64,000 nt of DNA, from contig NZ_CP029033.1 of the NCBI RefSeq assembly GCF_003073475.1, forward strand, positions 124,001-188,000, given 5' to 3'. The position numbers and the translations under genes were made by a program. Below are positions 1 through 8,859 of this stretch, piece after piece (within the stretch, counting starts at the first letter, position 1; each line of letters begins with the position of its first letter). Source of the DNA: Actinobaculum sp. 313. GTDB taxonomy: Bacteria; Actinomycetota; Actinomycetes; Actinomycetales; Actinomycetaceae. The notes under the pieces are model-generated. The model did not search any database. It had not been told where the DNA came from and saw only the letters and a list, made by a program, of their open reading frames with translations.

Positions 1-636
1 CTCTGGGAGGAGCATCACCTGCTGCATGATCGGAATCACCGTTACTATTTCCTGCATCGCCTTTGTGTGGAGGGCACATTGGTGTTCGGCCCAATGGATG
101 AGTCCGGCGTGCATCTCTTCGTTCTGACTGAGGACTGGATTCGAGAGTCCCGCCAGGTCGACCGCGACGACGCCGTCGTCGAACTTGTGTCGCGCTATCT
201 ACGGTCGCATGGTCCGGCATCACGCCGTGACTTGAATTGGTGGTGTGGCCTGCCGTTGCGTGATATCGATGCCGCGATTGAGGAATGCGCTGCACAGTTG
301 ACATCTTTCCATGTGGATGGGCAGTGCTTCTGGGTTGACAACTCGGTGCTGGAGCGGGCGGATTCCACGGCGGTGGCGCGTTCTGTGCTGGCATTGCCGG
401 GATTTGATGAATTGATCCTCGGTTATGCGTCTCGTTATATGACGGTGCCGGAGCGATTCGACGGGATTCTGGTGCCGGGTAATCACGGGGTCTTCCGGTC
501 CTCGATTATTTCCGGTGGAACGGCAGTCGGATATTGGCGGCGGAGCGCGAAGAGACTGCGGGCGGAGTTCTTCGGCTCGGTGACGCCCTCGCTTGAACGG
601 CGAGTGGAGCACGTGCTTGCTCGGTTGCCGAAGTAG
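1..636 (+). CDS. Winged-helix DNA-binding domain protein, 3' part
   Basis: The frame is open from the first base, so the 5' end lies outside the window; the GTG at 67 is an internal codon. The visible 211 residues resemble the C-terminal part of the AlkZ-like winged-helix DNA-binding proteins (HTH_42 family) of actinobacteria: a helical segment (SRRDLNWWCGLP) for the winged helix, then a beta-rich tail with LPGFDELILGY and ILVPGNHGVFRSSII, typical of the family's last third. AlkZ members unhook interstrand cross-links, but most actinobacterial homologues are uncharacterised, so no repair role is claimed. Stop TAG at 634-636. Confidence 0.75.
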   Translation, partial: LWEEHHLLHDRNHRYYFLHRLCVEGTLVFGPMDESGVHLFVLTEDWIRESRQVDRDDAVVELVSRYLRSHGPASRRDLNWWCGLPLRDIDAAIEECAAQLTSFHVDGQCFWVDNSVLERADSTAVARSVLALPGFDELILGYASRYMTVPERFDGILVPGNHGVFRSSIISGGTAVGYWRRSAKRLRAEFFGSVTPSLERRVEHVLARLPK

Positions 637-998
637 ACCGCGTTCCCCTCGCCTGCGTTCTCGCGGGACGTGCTGGTAGCTTGTCGCCCCGGTGTGAGTT
701 CTCCGTGCCATGCCGCACACGCTTGCCACGCGGGCCACTCTGTTGCGGCCTGGCGTTTCTTGGTCGTCGTGCGTGGCTTTCCGACCGATTACGGAAAGCC
801 GCGTGCCATTCGCCGACACGTGCGTGTGTCATTCGCCGGTCCGCGCCCTGCGGGGCCACTCGCGCAGTTGGCTGATCGGGTTCCCGGCGCATTTGCCAAC
901 GCGTTTGCGGCAGCCGCGCTCGGCTAGCTCACAACCGTCCGGGGATGCTCGCCAGGGTGCGTGCTCCGGGTCGAGATCTTGGCCCGTAGGATAGACGT
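637..998. other. Intergenic region without a convincing gene
   Basis: Several short overlapping frames exist on both strands, but they are Arg/Ala/Pro-rich products of G+C-rich DNA with no family resemblance. No RNA gene or clear terminator was seen. A promoter for the phosphatase gene at 999 probably lies here. Confidence 0.5.
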
Positions 999-1667
999 AT
1001 GACGGATCCTGATACACGCGTCGGCATTGACCTGCGTACTCGTCTTGATGCAGCGCCGCAGATTCTCGTGGTGTGCACCGGGAACATTTGCCGGTCACCA
1101 ATGGGTGAGGTAGTGCTCGGTGAGCGTTTGCGCGAGGCTGGGCTTGACTATACGGTATCGAGCAGCGGCGTCTCGGATGAAGAGCATGGCAACCCGATTT
1201 ATCCTCCGGCTGCTCAGGTGCTGCGTGCGTCCGGCTACCCGGTGCCGCACCGCCGCGCACATCGCGCCACAACCACCGAGTTGCGAGGCTCGGGGCTGAT
1301 CCTAGCGATGACCGTGGGCCATGCGCGCTCTTTGCGGCGCATGTGTGAGAGTGTTGGCATTGAACTGGAACGCCTTCACCTGTGGCGGGAATTCGATGGC
1401 AGCGGTTTGCAGGTTGCGCCACGTGGGTGCTTCGGACCGGGTGGTGCGCTGGAGGAGCGAGTATCCGGCCAGCCGGGGGATCGGGGCCGGTCAGCGCGCA
1501 GCGGCGCCTCTCGCGGTGCAGCAGGATCCAGGGGCTACTCGGATTTCTATTCCTCGGATGGTCGATGGGATGTGCCTGATCCATGGTTCAGTGGGGACTT
1601 CGATGCCACGCTCGCGGTGGTGGAAAAGGGAGCTGCGGGGATCGTCGCAGCATTGCTTGGCAAGTAG
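999..1667 (+). CDS. Low-molecular-weight protein tyrosine phosphatase
   Basis: Predicted cytosolic phosphatase that removes phosphate from tyrosine residues through a cysteinyl-phosphate intermediate. The P-loop CTGNICRS gives the CX5R signature, with Cys26 as nucleophile and Arg32 binding phosphate. The DVPDPWF motif near the C-terminus carries the general-acid Asp. At 222 aa it is longer than the usual 150-165 aa: an N-terminal extension of about 20 residues precedes the P-loop, and a Gly/Arg/Ser-rich stretch of about 40 residues (roughly 130-175) sits before the DPW motif. The ATG at 999 is preceded by a weak AGG. It stands alone; no tyrosine kinase or capsule genes are nearby, so the substrate cannot be named. 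Confidence 0.88.
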   Translation: MTDPDTRVGIDLRTRLDAAPQILVVCTGNICRSPMGEVVLGERLREAGLDYTVSSSGVSDEEHGNPIYPPAAQVLRASGYPVPHRRAHRATTTELRGSGLILAMTVGHARSLRRMCESVGIELERLHLWREFDGSGLQVAPRGCFGPGGALEERVSGQPGDRGRSARSGASRGAAGSRGYSDFYSSDGRWDVPDPWFSGDFDATLAVVEKGAAGIVAALLGK

Positions 1668-1712
1668 GAGCGGCGTGCCGGTGCGGGGAGGCTGCATCCG
1701 TCAAGGGCCTGG

Positions 1713-2151
1713 CTATTGGTGGCGCCACCGCAATGCGAAACGCGGATCATACGTGCGTGAACAACGGGCACATGACTGCGGGCGGGAGGGACGGCGGTAA
1801 CGGTGTACAACGTGCCCATGGGGCAGGTGCCGATCCACGGCGCGGGAACTTCGGGGCCTCGTGCAAGGTGGCGGTGGGCGAAGCCCCGAGCTGCTCGGCC
1901 TCTGCCTTCCACACACGATCATGCCCGTGCCCGTACCCCACACGTGCGTGTGCGATTTCATGCAAGATCACCTGTCGGGCGAGGTCTTCGTCATACAGTG
2001 CGAGCAGGGGAGCAGACAGGCTGATGAAGCGGTCCGTGAAGTTCGTCTGCCCGGCGCGGCGGCGGGCTCGATCAAAGCGCAAATCCCAGCCTTGTAGGCC
2101 ATGCATGTCCATAAGGTGACGTGCCATACTGCGTGCCTCGTGTAGGTCCAC
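1713..2151 (-). pseudogene. SprT-like zinc metalloprotease-type protein, split by two frameshifts
   Basis: The first frame has the SprT-like core: helix ARSMARHLMDMHGL, then HEIAHARVGYGHGHDRVW, a zinc-binding HExxH motif with a downstream His. The familiar C-terminus is spread over two other frames: VPAPWIGTCP in one, then a zinc-ribbon-like stretch with CARCSRTYDP in the other, ending at TAG 1713-1715. Adding one base to each of two runs (1853-1856 and 1820-1823, CCCC on the coding strand) joins all three frames into 146 codons. I place the start at GTG 2151 because earlier starts would overlap the divergent gene at 2203 and the family starts near this helix. The protein is small and presumably cytosolic; its substrate is unknown. 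The frame breaks may be sequence errors. Confidence 0.75.
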
Positions 2152-2202
2152 GTTTTTGAGTGTACTCGCCGCGCAGGACGCGGAACCGAGTACGGTATCA
2201 AC

Positions 2203-3704
2203 ATGGGGGAAACCGGGGGAGCGAGTGTGCGGCACAAGCGCGGCTATTCTCGTATCCCAACGGGAGCCTATATTCCGGCCGGTAGTCGGCAGGGCTTGGA
2301 ACCTGTGTGGTACTCATCGCTAGAAAGCATCCACGGCGAGGCGCCGCAGGAGGCGTCACGCCCGGTCGATGTACTGATCATCGGTGCTGGACAGAATGGT
2401 CTGGCGATGGGATATGAATTACTGCGGCAGGGCCTGCACGGTTATATGGACAAACTTGGGGCAGGCGCGAACCTGGTGAGCGTGCAGAGTGACCGCGCAG
2501 GACACGACCGGGCGGGAAGTGACCGGGCAGGAGAAGACCGGGTACGAGCTGACCAGGCAGGAAGCGACCGCGCAGGACACGACCAGGCGGGAGATCACCA
2601 GGCAGGACACTACCAGGTGGGAGATCACCACACAGGACACGACCAGACAGGAAGTGACCGGGCAGGAGAAGACCGGGGTACGAGTGAACGGGTGGAGCTC
2701 GACCGAACCCTAAGTGGCCAGTCCGCCCCAGCGCGGGCAGCCTTAACGGCGAGCGCTGACCTCCCCAACACGGGCGCTTCAACCGCCGTGCCGACCAGTT
2801 CGCAATCCTTTCTACTGCTCGATGCCGAAGTGCGTCCGGGAGGGGCGTGGCAACACTATTGGCCGAGCTTGCGCGTGGCCGATGTGGAGCGCTTACCTAC
2901 ACTCCCCAGAATCCGGATGGGCAACATCGACCCGTGGGAAGAAGCGGCCGACGTCGTGCCATCGTACTTCGCCGATTTCGAAGACTATTTCGACCTGCCC
3001 GTTCTGCGCCCGGTGATGGTCCGATCAGTCAGCGAGGATCCGACGCCTGGGTTGCGTCTACTTCGGGTAGCTACCTCGATAGGTCTGTTCCATGCTCGCG
3101 TCGTCGTCTCCTGTACAGGAACCTGGACGCGTCCCTTTGTGCCGAATTATCCAGGAATGGCAGACTTTCGTGGCCAGCAGTATCACACGCAGGATTACCC
3201 CGGGCCGCGGTACTTCGAGAAGCAGCGCGTCGTCGTCGTTGGTTCCGGTCTGAGCGCGCAGCTCCACCTGGCAGATCTGGATCGCGTCGCCAAAAAGCTG
3301 TACTGGGTGGCGCGGACTCCTCCCGTGAGCAGTGCCGAAGACGGGACGGATTCCCTCCCCCGTGCAACCTCGCGGAATAGTCCCGTGAGTCGAAAGCGCC
3401 GTCGACCGATGTTCAGCCGTGTAGAGCCATACGGGGTGCGATGGGATGACGGTTCTTATCTTGAGGCGGACGCCATCATTTGGGCGACGGGATTCCGGCG
3501 GGAGCTTCGGCATCTTGCGCCGCTTGGCCTGCGCAGTCGTGGGGCGGTATTGTGTTGGAAGGTAGCCGAGTGCTGTCCGATCCACGCGTCCATATACTTG
3601 GCAATGCGCCGCACAGATTCAGTGGTCCGGGGCGCGACGGCGTGGAGGCACGGCGTGCGGCCCGAGAAATTGTCGCATTCCTCAGGAGTGAAGTACACGC
3701 GTGA
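2203..3704 (+). CDS. Flavin-containing monooxygenase-like protein with internal minisatellite; C-terminus frameshifted
   Basis: Predicted FAD/NAD(P)-dependent oxidoreductase. A first Rossmann motif (IIGAGQNGLAMGYELLRQG, residues about 66-85) binds FAD, RPGGAWQHYW follows as in flavin monooxygenases, and VVVVGSGLSAQLHLADL is the NAD(P)-binding motif. Between the first strand-helix and the matching LLLDA strand, about 130 extra residues are inserted, largely a pentapeptide repeat. The original frame runs to 3732 but loses similarity after about residue 445; adding one G to the run 3541-3544 switches to a frame reading GGIVLEGSRVLSDPRVHILGN and ending at TGA 3702-3704, which overlaps the next gene's GTG. 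That version has 500 residues. The substrate is unknown. Confidence 0.75.
2485..2695 (+). repeat. In-frame 15-bp minisatellite encoding a (x)D(R/Q)AG pentapeptide array
   Basis: About 13 imperfect 15-bp units of the type gaccgggcaggaagt lie head to tail inside the monooxygenase gene. They encode units such as SDRAG, HDRAG, HDQAG, DHQAG and EDRVR. All unit-length changes are multiples of three, so the reading frame is kept. The peptide is highly charged, probably unstructured, and sits between two core elements of the FAD-binding fold. Confidence 0.85.
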
Positions 3705-4387
3705 GTACGAACCTTGTTCAAGAAATATCTAGCGCCGGCTCGGTGCCGGCCAATCGCCCCATCGACCATTTGCGGCGCATTGGAACCGGATTATTCGCCG
3801 GAAGCTGTGCGGGCACGGTTATTGCGGTACTGTCATTCGGCCCCAATCTGCACGGTCCGCGTTTCTGGCTCATCCTGTTGCTGCTGTTAGTCATGGCGGC
3901 ACTGTTCCTCTCCCCGTGGCTTCTGCAGCCGAAATCACCTGCGCATCCCATACCGGTGGTAGCGCGGACACTTGGCACCGATGAAGACGTGCTCACACGT
4001 GTGGTGCGCCGCGGTCGGAACTCGGGACTGTTGGTACCGGTCGTGGTTCGTCCCGTCGTCGGCGGTGCCGTATTTCGATCCGTCATCATGCTTCGCGACA
4101 TCGACGTGAAGAATCCGGTTGAGCCACCTGCGGGTACGTTGATGGCGTTGCAGCAAAACGAAGCTGGGTTAGGGGAGCTGTCGAATATCGACACCGTCAC
4201 CAAGGAACAGGAAGAGCTTTTGGCTCGTCTGCGCAAGCATCCACGTGAATTGCCGAACAAGGGCGTGATTCTGCCCATGCGACGCGGACCCTTGGACGCC
4301 ACTCCGGCGTGGGCGGGCGTGCAAATGGTCATGTCGGGCGTGGTTGGATTCGCACTCTCGGCCGTTGTGGTCATGACAATCGGATGA
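3701..4387 (+). CDS. Membrane protein of unknown function
   Basis: A 228-residue protein with two adjacent hydrophobic helices (about residues 28-45 and 52-70) and a third at the extreme C-terminus (about 205-227), separated by a soluble stretch of about 130 residues. I do not recognise a family. The GTG start at 3701 overlaps the stop codon of the corrected monooxygenase frame (GTGA), indicating translational coupling. The two are probably one transcription unit. Confidence 0.7.
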   Translation: MSTNLVQEISSAGSVPANRPIDHLRRIGTGLFAGSCAGTVIAVLSFGPNLHGPRFWLILLLLLVMAALFLSPWLLQPKSPAHPIPVVARTLGTDEDVLTRVVRRGRNSGLLVPVVVRPVVGGAVFRSVIMLRDIDVKNPVEPPAGTLMALQQNEAGLGELSNIDTVTKEQEELLARLRKHPRELPNKGVILPMRRGPLDATPAWAGVQMVMSGVVGFALSAVVVMTIG

Positions 4388-4646
4388 TGCCGGGCGCGTG
4401 GCGGCTGTGGCGGCGTGAACCCGTTCGGGGAAGCTGGACTCGTGCGTGGGACGCCACTGGGGTGTGGGGTTATCATGCGATACCGTAAGACTAAGACTCA
4501 GCTTAGGCTGCATGGTTCCGTATAGCTTTGGTTGTTAGGCTCTACGGTGACTGGTGGCCTGCGCTGACACTTTGACGAGCTTTCCTTTCCGCCGGAAAGC
4601 TCTCACCAACATAAGCGGCGGTGGGAATCGCACGAAAGGTGTGCAG

Positions 4647-5609
4647 ATGAGTCAGATGAATGGTGGTCCGCAGTTCAATCCGCAGGGCCAACAACCAGCA
4701 GGTTATGGGCAAGCACCCAGATACGGACAGCCGGGTCAGCAGCCCGCGTACGGCCAAGGTGCGCCCGGTTACGGGCAGCCCACGGGAGCGTATGGACAGC
4801 AGCAAGCAGGTTACGGACAGTATCCTGCTGCGGGCGGGTATCGGGGACCGCAGCCGGGTTCGTATCCGCAGCCTGGGCAATATCCTCCCGCAGGTGGGTA
4901 TCCTCCGGGTCAGTTTCCACCGTCTCAGCCGCCATCGGGGCGGCGTTTCCCGGTGTGGGGGTGGATTGTTGCGGCGGTAGCTGTTGTTGGTGTGGTCGTG
5001 GGGATTCTGTTTGCCACCGGTGTTTTCGGCGGCAATGAGGAAGCCGCTCCGACGTCGTCGCCAACATCAACACCGACACCCACCCCGGTACCCTCTACCA
5101 GTTCGACGACGCCCTCGCCCACTCCAACGCCGACGCCGACCACGACCACAACGCCGGATTCGACCGAGACCGCGGAGAACCTGTGGACGATCGAGCGTGT
5201 CGACGACCATACAGCGCGTTCTAATTCCACCACTGTGCAGATTCTGGAATACAACGACAATGCGAATGACATAGTCACGCGGCAGGTTAGTACGACTCCG
5301 GGAGACACGGCCAAGCCGGAAGCGGGTAACCGCTTCGTTGGTGTCAAGGTGAAGGTGACAAATGGCGGAACGGGTGTCATTTTCCCCTTGATTGAGTGCG
5401 CCAACCTCTTATTGTTCGAGAACGATGTGCCTTATCTGTGGATCGTTGCCGAGGGCGACGATCTGTTATTTGATGTCGATTATGTGGACAGTGGGGCGGA
5501 AGTCGAGGGATGGATCTACTACGAAGTGCCGGAGAGTTTCTCATTCCACGGGCTTGGCGTTGCCGATTTTGACGACGACGACTGGAACTACGTCGAGATC
5601 AATCCGTAG
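4647..5609 (+). CDS. Single-pass membrane protein with extracellular DUF4352-like domain, paralogue 1
   Basis: Three parts are visible: an N-terminal region of about 100 residues rich in Gln, Gly, Tyr and Pro (repeated GYGQ/PGQ motifs); one transmembrane helix (WGWIVAAVAVVGVVVGILFA); then a Thr/Pro/Ser linker followed by a beta-rich domain of about 130 residues containing NRFVGVKVKVTNGG and GWIYYEVPESF. The last domain resembles DUF4352 (telokin-like extracellular domains). The ATG at 4647 (MSQMNGG) is chosen over the upstream ATG 4554 because GAAAGG at 4634-4639 is well placed and the paralogues begin MSQSNGG/MSQSSGG. It is the first of seven paralogues here. Function unknown. Confidence 0.8.
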   Translation: MSQMNGGPQFNPQGQQPAGYGQAPRYGQPGQQPAYGQGAPGYGQPTGAYGQQQAGYGQYPAAGGYRGPQPGSYPQPGQYPPAGGYPPGQFPPSQPPSGRRFPVWGWIVAAVAVVGVVVGILFATGVFGGNEEAAPTSSPTSTPTPTPVPSTSSTTPSPTPTPTPTTTTTPDSTETAENLWTIERVDDHTARSNSTTVQILEYNDNANDIVTRQVSTTPGDTAKPEAGNRFVGVKVKVTNGGTGVIFPLIECANLLLFENDVPYLWIVAEGDDLLFDVDYVDSGAEVEGWIYYEVPESFSFHGLGVADFDDDDWNYVEINP

Positions 5610-5638
5610 TGTTGCAACACCTCGTGGCACAGAACGCC

Positions 5639-5660
5639 GTGGCTCCGGCCGCGGAGCCAC
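5639..5660 (+). terminator. Hairpin terminator candidate after DUF4352 paralogue 1
   Basis: Perfect 9-bp stem GTGGCTCCG / CGGAGCCAC with a GCCG loop, 30 nt after the stop. There is no T-run, as is common for terminators in high-G+C Gram-positives. Confidence 0.55.
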
Positions 5661-5738
5661 CGTGGCCGCGTGTGCTGTTTGATAGGCACATCCACCGGAC
5701 GACTTCGGTACCCTCAGCGTCCGCCTATTCGAAGCGGT

Positions 5739-5771
5739 AGGGTCCGGCGGCTATTCGAACCGCCGGACCCT
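5739..5771 (-). terminator. Hairpin terminator for the padR-HAAS operon
   Basis: Perfect 12-bp stem AGGGTCCGGCGG / CCGCCGGACCCT with a 9-nt loop, lying 20 nt beyond the stop of the minus-strand gene ending at 5792. Because it is symmetrical it may also stop transcripts from the plus-strand gene on the other side. Confidence 0.65.
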
Positions 5772-5791
5772 GCGGTACTGCATGGGCCGTT

Positions 5792-6904
5792 TCAGCGCGC
5801 CTTCCAGGAACGGATACCGGTTTCCGTTGCCGCGATAATGCCGAAGAGCACGCCGGCGATAGGCCAGATCATCCAGGTGAGGTCCCAGCGTTGGGTGATG
5901 AAGGATCCACCCAGATAGATTCCTAAGCAGAGCAGCCAATACGGTCCGGCCAGAGCATCGCTGAAGCGTAGTTCTTTTGGATTGGGTGGCGTAGCCGCAG
6001 CTGTCTGACCTTGATGCGTCACAGTGTCATGAGTAGCGGCGGCCCAATTGGTGGGCAAAAAGATGCGCAGTCCGGTAGCAACCATAAGGAGTGCGACGGC
6101 AAAAGCGAGAAGCATATACTCGCGGTTGCCATCGTTATCGGAAAGGAACGCGGCAGCCAGTACCGGTATTGCAGCGAGAATCCAGAGAGTGACGGCAACG
6201 GCAAGAGCCCGGGACCGTTTGCCCTCGTTTTCTATGCGCAACCGTGCTGCCCAAGCCGTGACGATAGGGTCACGGGTGAACGTGCCGTCAACGAGGTGCT
6301 CAAGGCCTACGAACGCCTGCTGGCGCCGAATGAAGAGTCCGACGGCGACGGCGACGAGGACAAGCGCGCACGGTAACCCCAGTGCGGCTGCCTGGTTGTC
6401 ATTCAATGGGAGAACGCCAATGCCGTTGTCACCCTTCGCCAGACCGAGGAAGGTGAGGAAGACGGCCCCTGCGAGCACACACAGGGCCACTCCGTTTGCA
6501 AGAAGAGTGCTGGTAGAGCGGCGTGCCTCGGCCAGCGCCTGCGCGTCGGGCAGCGTGATGACGGTGTGGTGTGGTTCTTCGTAGGTGGAATCGTGCCCCC
6601 GCAGTGCGGCAGCCGTTGTTCCGGCGACGCCGTCGTGCGCTGCAGAGTTCGTCACCTCGTCGTCGTCCAACTTGGCGGTGGTGCGGATATCCGGGAGGAT
6701 GCCTAGCACTGGCGCGAGTTCTTCGAGATTCCCGAAGTCTGTGATAACGGAGCCAACCGCTTCATTATGGGACTTGCCGGAAGCCATCGCATCCGCGTAG
6801 GCATCTTCCATCATGGCACGGAGTTCACGCTTTGCTTCCAAGAGGCGCGGTGTCTCGGGATAGGGGGCAAACATGGCGTCGAGGAAGGTGGAGATGGTGT
6901 CCAT
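5792..6904 (-). CDS. HAAS-type (permease prefix) membrane protein
   Basis: 370 residues. The first 70 (FLDAMFAPYPETPRLLEAKRELRAMMEDAYADAMASGKSHNEAV) form the helical HAAS/permease-prefix domain usually encoded directly after a PadR regulator. The rest contains about six hydrophobic helices in two groups of two or more (about 145-165, 180-200, 240-260, 265-285, 320-340, 345-365). Its start overlaps the padR stop by one base (TGATG), so the two are translationally coupled. In this pairing the membrane protein is normally controlled by PadR; its activity is unknown. Confidence 0.78.
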   Translation of the reverse strand: MDTISTFLDAMFAPYPETPRLLEAKRELRAMMEDAYADAMASGKSHNEAVGSVITDFGNLEELAPVLGILPDIRTTAKLDDDEVTNSAAHDGVAGTTAAALRGHDSTYEEPHHTVITLPDAQALAEARRSTSTLLANGVALCVLAGAVFLTFLGLAKGDNGIGVLPLNDNQAAALGLPCALVLVAVAVGLFIRRQQAFVGLEHLVDGTFTRDPIVTAWAARLRIENEGKRSRALAVAVTLWILAAIPVLAAAFLSDNDGNREYMLLAFAVALLMVATGLRIFLPTNWAAATHDTVTHQGQTAAATPPNPKELRFSDALAGPYWLLCLGIYLGGSFITQRWDLTWMIWPIAGVLFGIIAATETGIRSWKAR

Positions 6905-7296
6905 CAGGAAGCTCCTTGGTCTGGTTGAGTCGAGTGATATTCACGGGTGCGCGGGGAGTTATTGAATGGCTCCTTGTTGCCGACAAAGCGGTCGATGAGA
7001 TTCTTTGTGTCCTCCCATTCCGCGAGTTTGGCCGTGAGGTGGTTGGAGCTGCTGGCAGTGAGCCGGTAGTACGTACGGGCCTTGCCGGAATCACTGGTAT
7101 CGGAGTAGGAGGCCACTAAGCCGGTGGTCTCCAGGCGCTTGAGTGCGGAGTAGAGAGTTGTCTGCTTGATCGTGTATTGCCCATCGGCAACCGTGGTGAT
7201 GGTTTTCGCCAGCTCGTACGCGTAAGAGGGTTGCTGCCTTAGAAGAGTTAGCACGATGAGGTCGATGTAACCGCGGATGGCATCAGCGCTAATCAC
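6904..7296 (-). CDS. PadR-family transcriptional regulator
   Basis: 130-residue repressor-type protein. The N-terminal half is the PadR winged helix (RGYIDLIVLTLLRQQPSYAYELAKTI, then TLYSALKRLETTGLVASYSD); the C-terminal part is the dimerisation helix (LAEWEDTKNLIDRFVG). PadR proteins bind palindromic operators and release on ligand or stress signals. It is cotranscribed with the HAAS membrane protein, and a strong palindrome at 7357-7381 lies about 60 bp upstream of its start, suggesting autoregulation. Confidence 0.9.
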   Translation of the reverse strand: MISADAIRGYIDLIVLTLLRQQPSYAYELAKTITTVADGQYTIKQTTLYSALKRLETTGLVASYSDTSDSGKARTYYRLTASSSNHLTAKLAEWEDTKNLIDRFVGNKEPFNNSPRTREYHSTQPDQGAS

Positions 7297-7743
7297 GATT
7301 GCCTTCTCGCTTCAAAGTCTATGGAGGACAGGTTCACCGCTTGCTTCATACGTCGAACGTACTACGTCTGACGTAGTACGTCAAGCAAGGTATTTCGCTG
7401 CTGGCTCTGCACTGCTGGCTCTGCGTTGCTGGCCCTGCCCGGATCAACGGATGAGTAAAACGTGATCTGCGTGGCATTCGGGCGGCGATATGAAGTGAGG
7501 GGAAAGGTTGATATGCCTGGATATGAATGGTTTTTGCCGGAGTGACCGCATGATCTGAGGCGGCGCGCGGCTCCCACCTGCGGTTATGCACAGGTGGATG
7601 CGTTCAGACTAACGCCACTGAAGATGAGGTGCAGTCTCCAGCCGTGAGACCAGTTATGGGCGGTGGTGAACTGGTGTTGCTTTTTTGTGTGAGAATGACG
7701 GGGAACGTTGAAGGAACATGCGTGCGACCAGAGAGGCTGAATG
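7297..7743. other. Divergent promoter region between padR and DUF4352 paralogue 2
   Basis: Contains the PadR operator candidate and, around 7395-7440, a short degenerate tandem of gctggctctgc-type units. No gene is supported. GAGAGG at 7731-7736 is the ribosome-binding site of the gene at 7744. Confidence 0.5.
7341..7389. promoter_or_regulatory. PadR operator: nested inverted repeats
   Basis: Inner perfect palindrome with 11-bp arms, ACGTACTACGT (7357-7367), CTG, ACGTAGTACGT (7371-7381). It is framed by an outer inverted pair TTGCTT (7341-7346) and AAGCAA (7384-7389). It lies upstream of padR, the usual place for an autoregulatory site. Confidence 0.75.
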
Positions 7744-8721
7744 ATGAGCGAGTCTAATACTGGACAGCCACCGCAGTATGACCCGGCTGCACAGCAGGGG
7801 CCGGGAGCGCATGAACAATGGAATGCGCAAGCGCCGTATGCACAGCAGGCCTATGCACAGCAACCACAACCGGGACAGCAGACACCGTACGGACAACAGA
7901 CTGGGCAGGGATACGGTCCCGCTGGTCAGGGATCCCCGTTGGCTCAGGGTGGTCCCCAACCCGGTGCGCCGCGACTGTCCGAAGAGCAAATGTACGGGCA
8001 GGTCGGCGCGCCCGGCAATCTGCCATACGGCGCCGGGCAGTATGGCTCCTCGGCCCAGTATCCAGGCGGACAATACGCCGTTTCCGGCGGGTATGCGGGT
8101 GGCCAGGTGCCACCGGGCCGCTATCCTCCACAGAAGTCGAGCTTCCCTGCATGGGGTTGGGTTCTCGTGGGGGTCGCCGTCGTCGGCATCATTGTTGGAG
8201 TTCTATTCGGACTTGGCGTGTTCAAGGGTGGCGAACAAGCCGATCCGACGCCGTCGGCAACGACCAGCTCACCGACGCCCGAACCGACCTCCACGCCGCC
8301 GGGTGTGGAACGCATCAATGGCACCACTGTGCGGGTTGATTCGCTGACCTTTGAAGCACTCGAGTACAACGATGATGCCACGGATATCATCACCCATGAT
8401 GAGCTGAATCTTTACGACGAGCTGGATGAGGAGTGGAAGGTTGTCGGCGTGAAGTTCAAGGTCACCAACGTTGGATCGCAGTCACTTCATCCATACAGTG
8501 GTTTTGGCGGGCCAATGCTTTGCACGAGCAATACCCGTTACCTCCTGCTGCGCTACTTCGGTGTAGGGACAATAGCGTACGTGGATACACTCGACGTCGG
8601 GGAAGAAGTAGAGGGATGGCTCTATTTCAGCGTTCCGCAGGATTTCTCACCCGAGTCTGCGGAATTAGATTTCTGGTCGGTCGAGGGGCAACAGGAGGTG
8701 TACCTTCCGGTGCCGAACTAG
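7744..8721 (+). CDS. Single-pass membrane protein with DUF4352-like domain, paralogue 2
   Basis: Gln/Gly/Tyr/Ala-rich N-terminal region (about 130 residues), a transmembrane helix (WGWVLVGVAVVGIIVGVLFGLGVF), a short Thr/Pro linker, and the beta-rich domain with EEWKVVGVKFKVTNVG and EVEGWLYFSVPQDFSPESAEL. Two ATGs are adjacent (7741, 7744); the second gives MSESN like the paralogues and better spacing from GAGAGG. It begins a run of three same-strand paralogues, so local duplication is likely. Function unknown. Confidence 0.8.
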   Translation: MSESNTGQPPQYDPAAQQGPGAHEQWNAQAPYAQQAYAQQPQPGQQTPYGQQTGQGYGPAGQGSPLAQGGPQPGAPRLSEEQMYGQVGAPGNLPYGAGQYGSSAQYPGGQYAVSGGYAGGQVPPGRYPPQKSSFPAWGWVLVGVAVVGIIVGVLFGLGVFKGGEQADPTPSATTSSPTPEPTSTPPGVERINGTTVRVDSLTFEALEYNDDATDIITHDELNLYDELDEEWKVVGVKFKVTNVGSQSLHPYSGFGGPMLCTSNTRYLLLRYFGVGTIAYVDTLDVGEEVEGWLYFSVPQDFSPESAELDFWSVEGQQEVYLPVPN

Positions 8722-8859
8722 CTGTAGATGTTTTGCGGTGGCGGAAGCCGTGCGCATTGACATTGCTGTAGGGCCGCTTACTGTGACCGTCGCACGGAAC
8801 CGCTTGGTGGATGCCGCGAAGGGGTATCTAGGCAAGTTTGGTACCGCATAGGGAAGATC

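Noticed and set aside
1747-2235. SprT-like gene starting at 2235
   Set aside because: This start would overlap the divergent monooxygenase gene and adds 28 residues unlike the family; GTG 2151 is preferred.
2489-2713. Alternative-frame and antisense ORFs through the 15-bp minisatellite
   Set aside because: A 15-bp repeat gives open frames on both strands; only the frame continuous with the monooxygenase motifs has a fold context.
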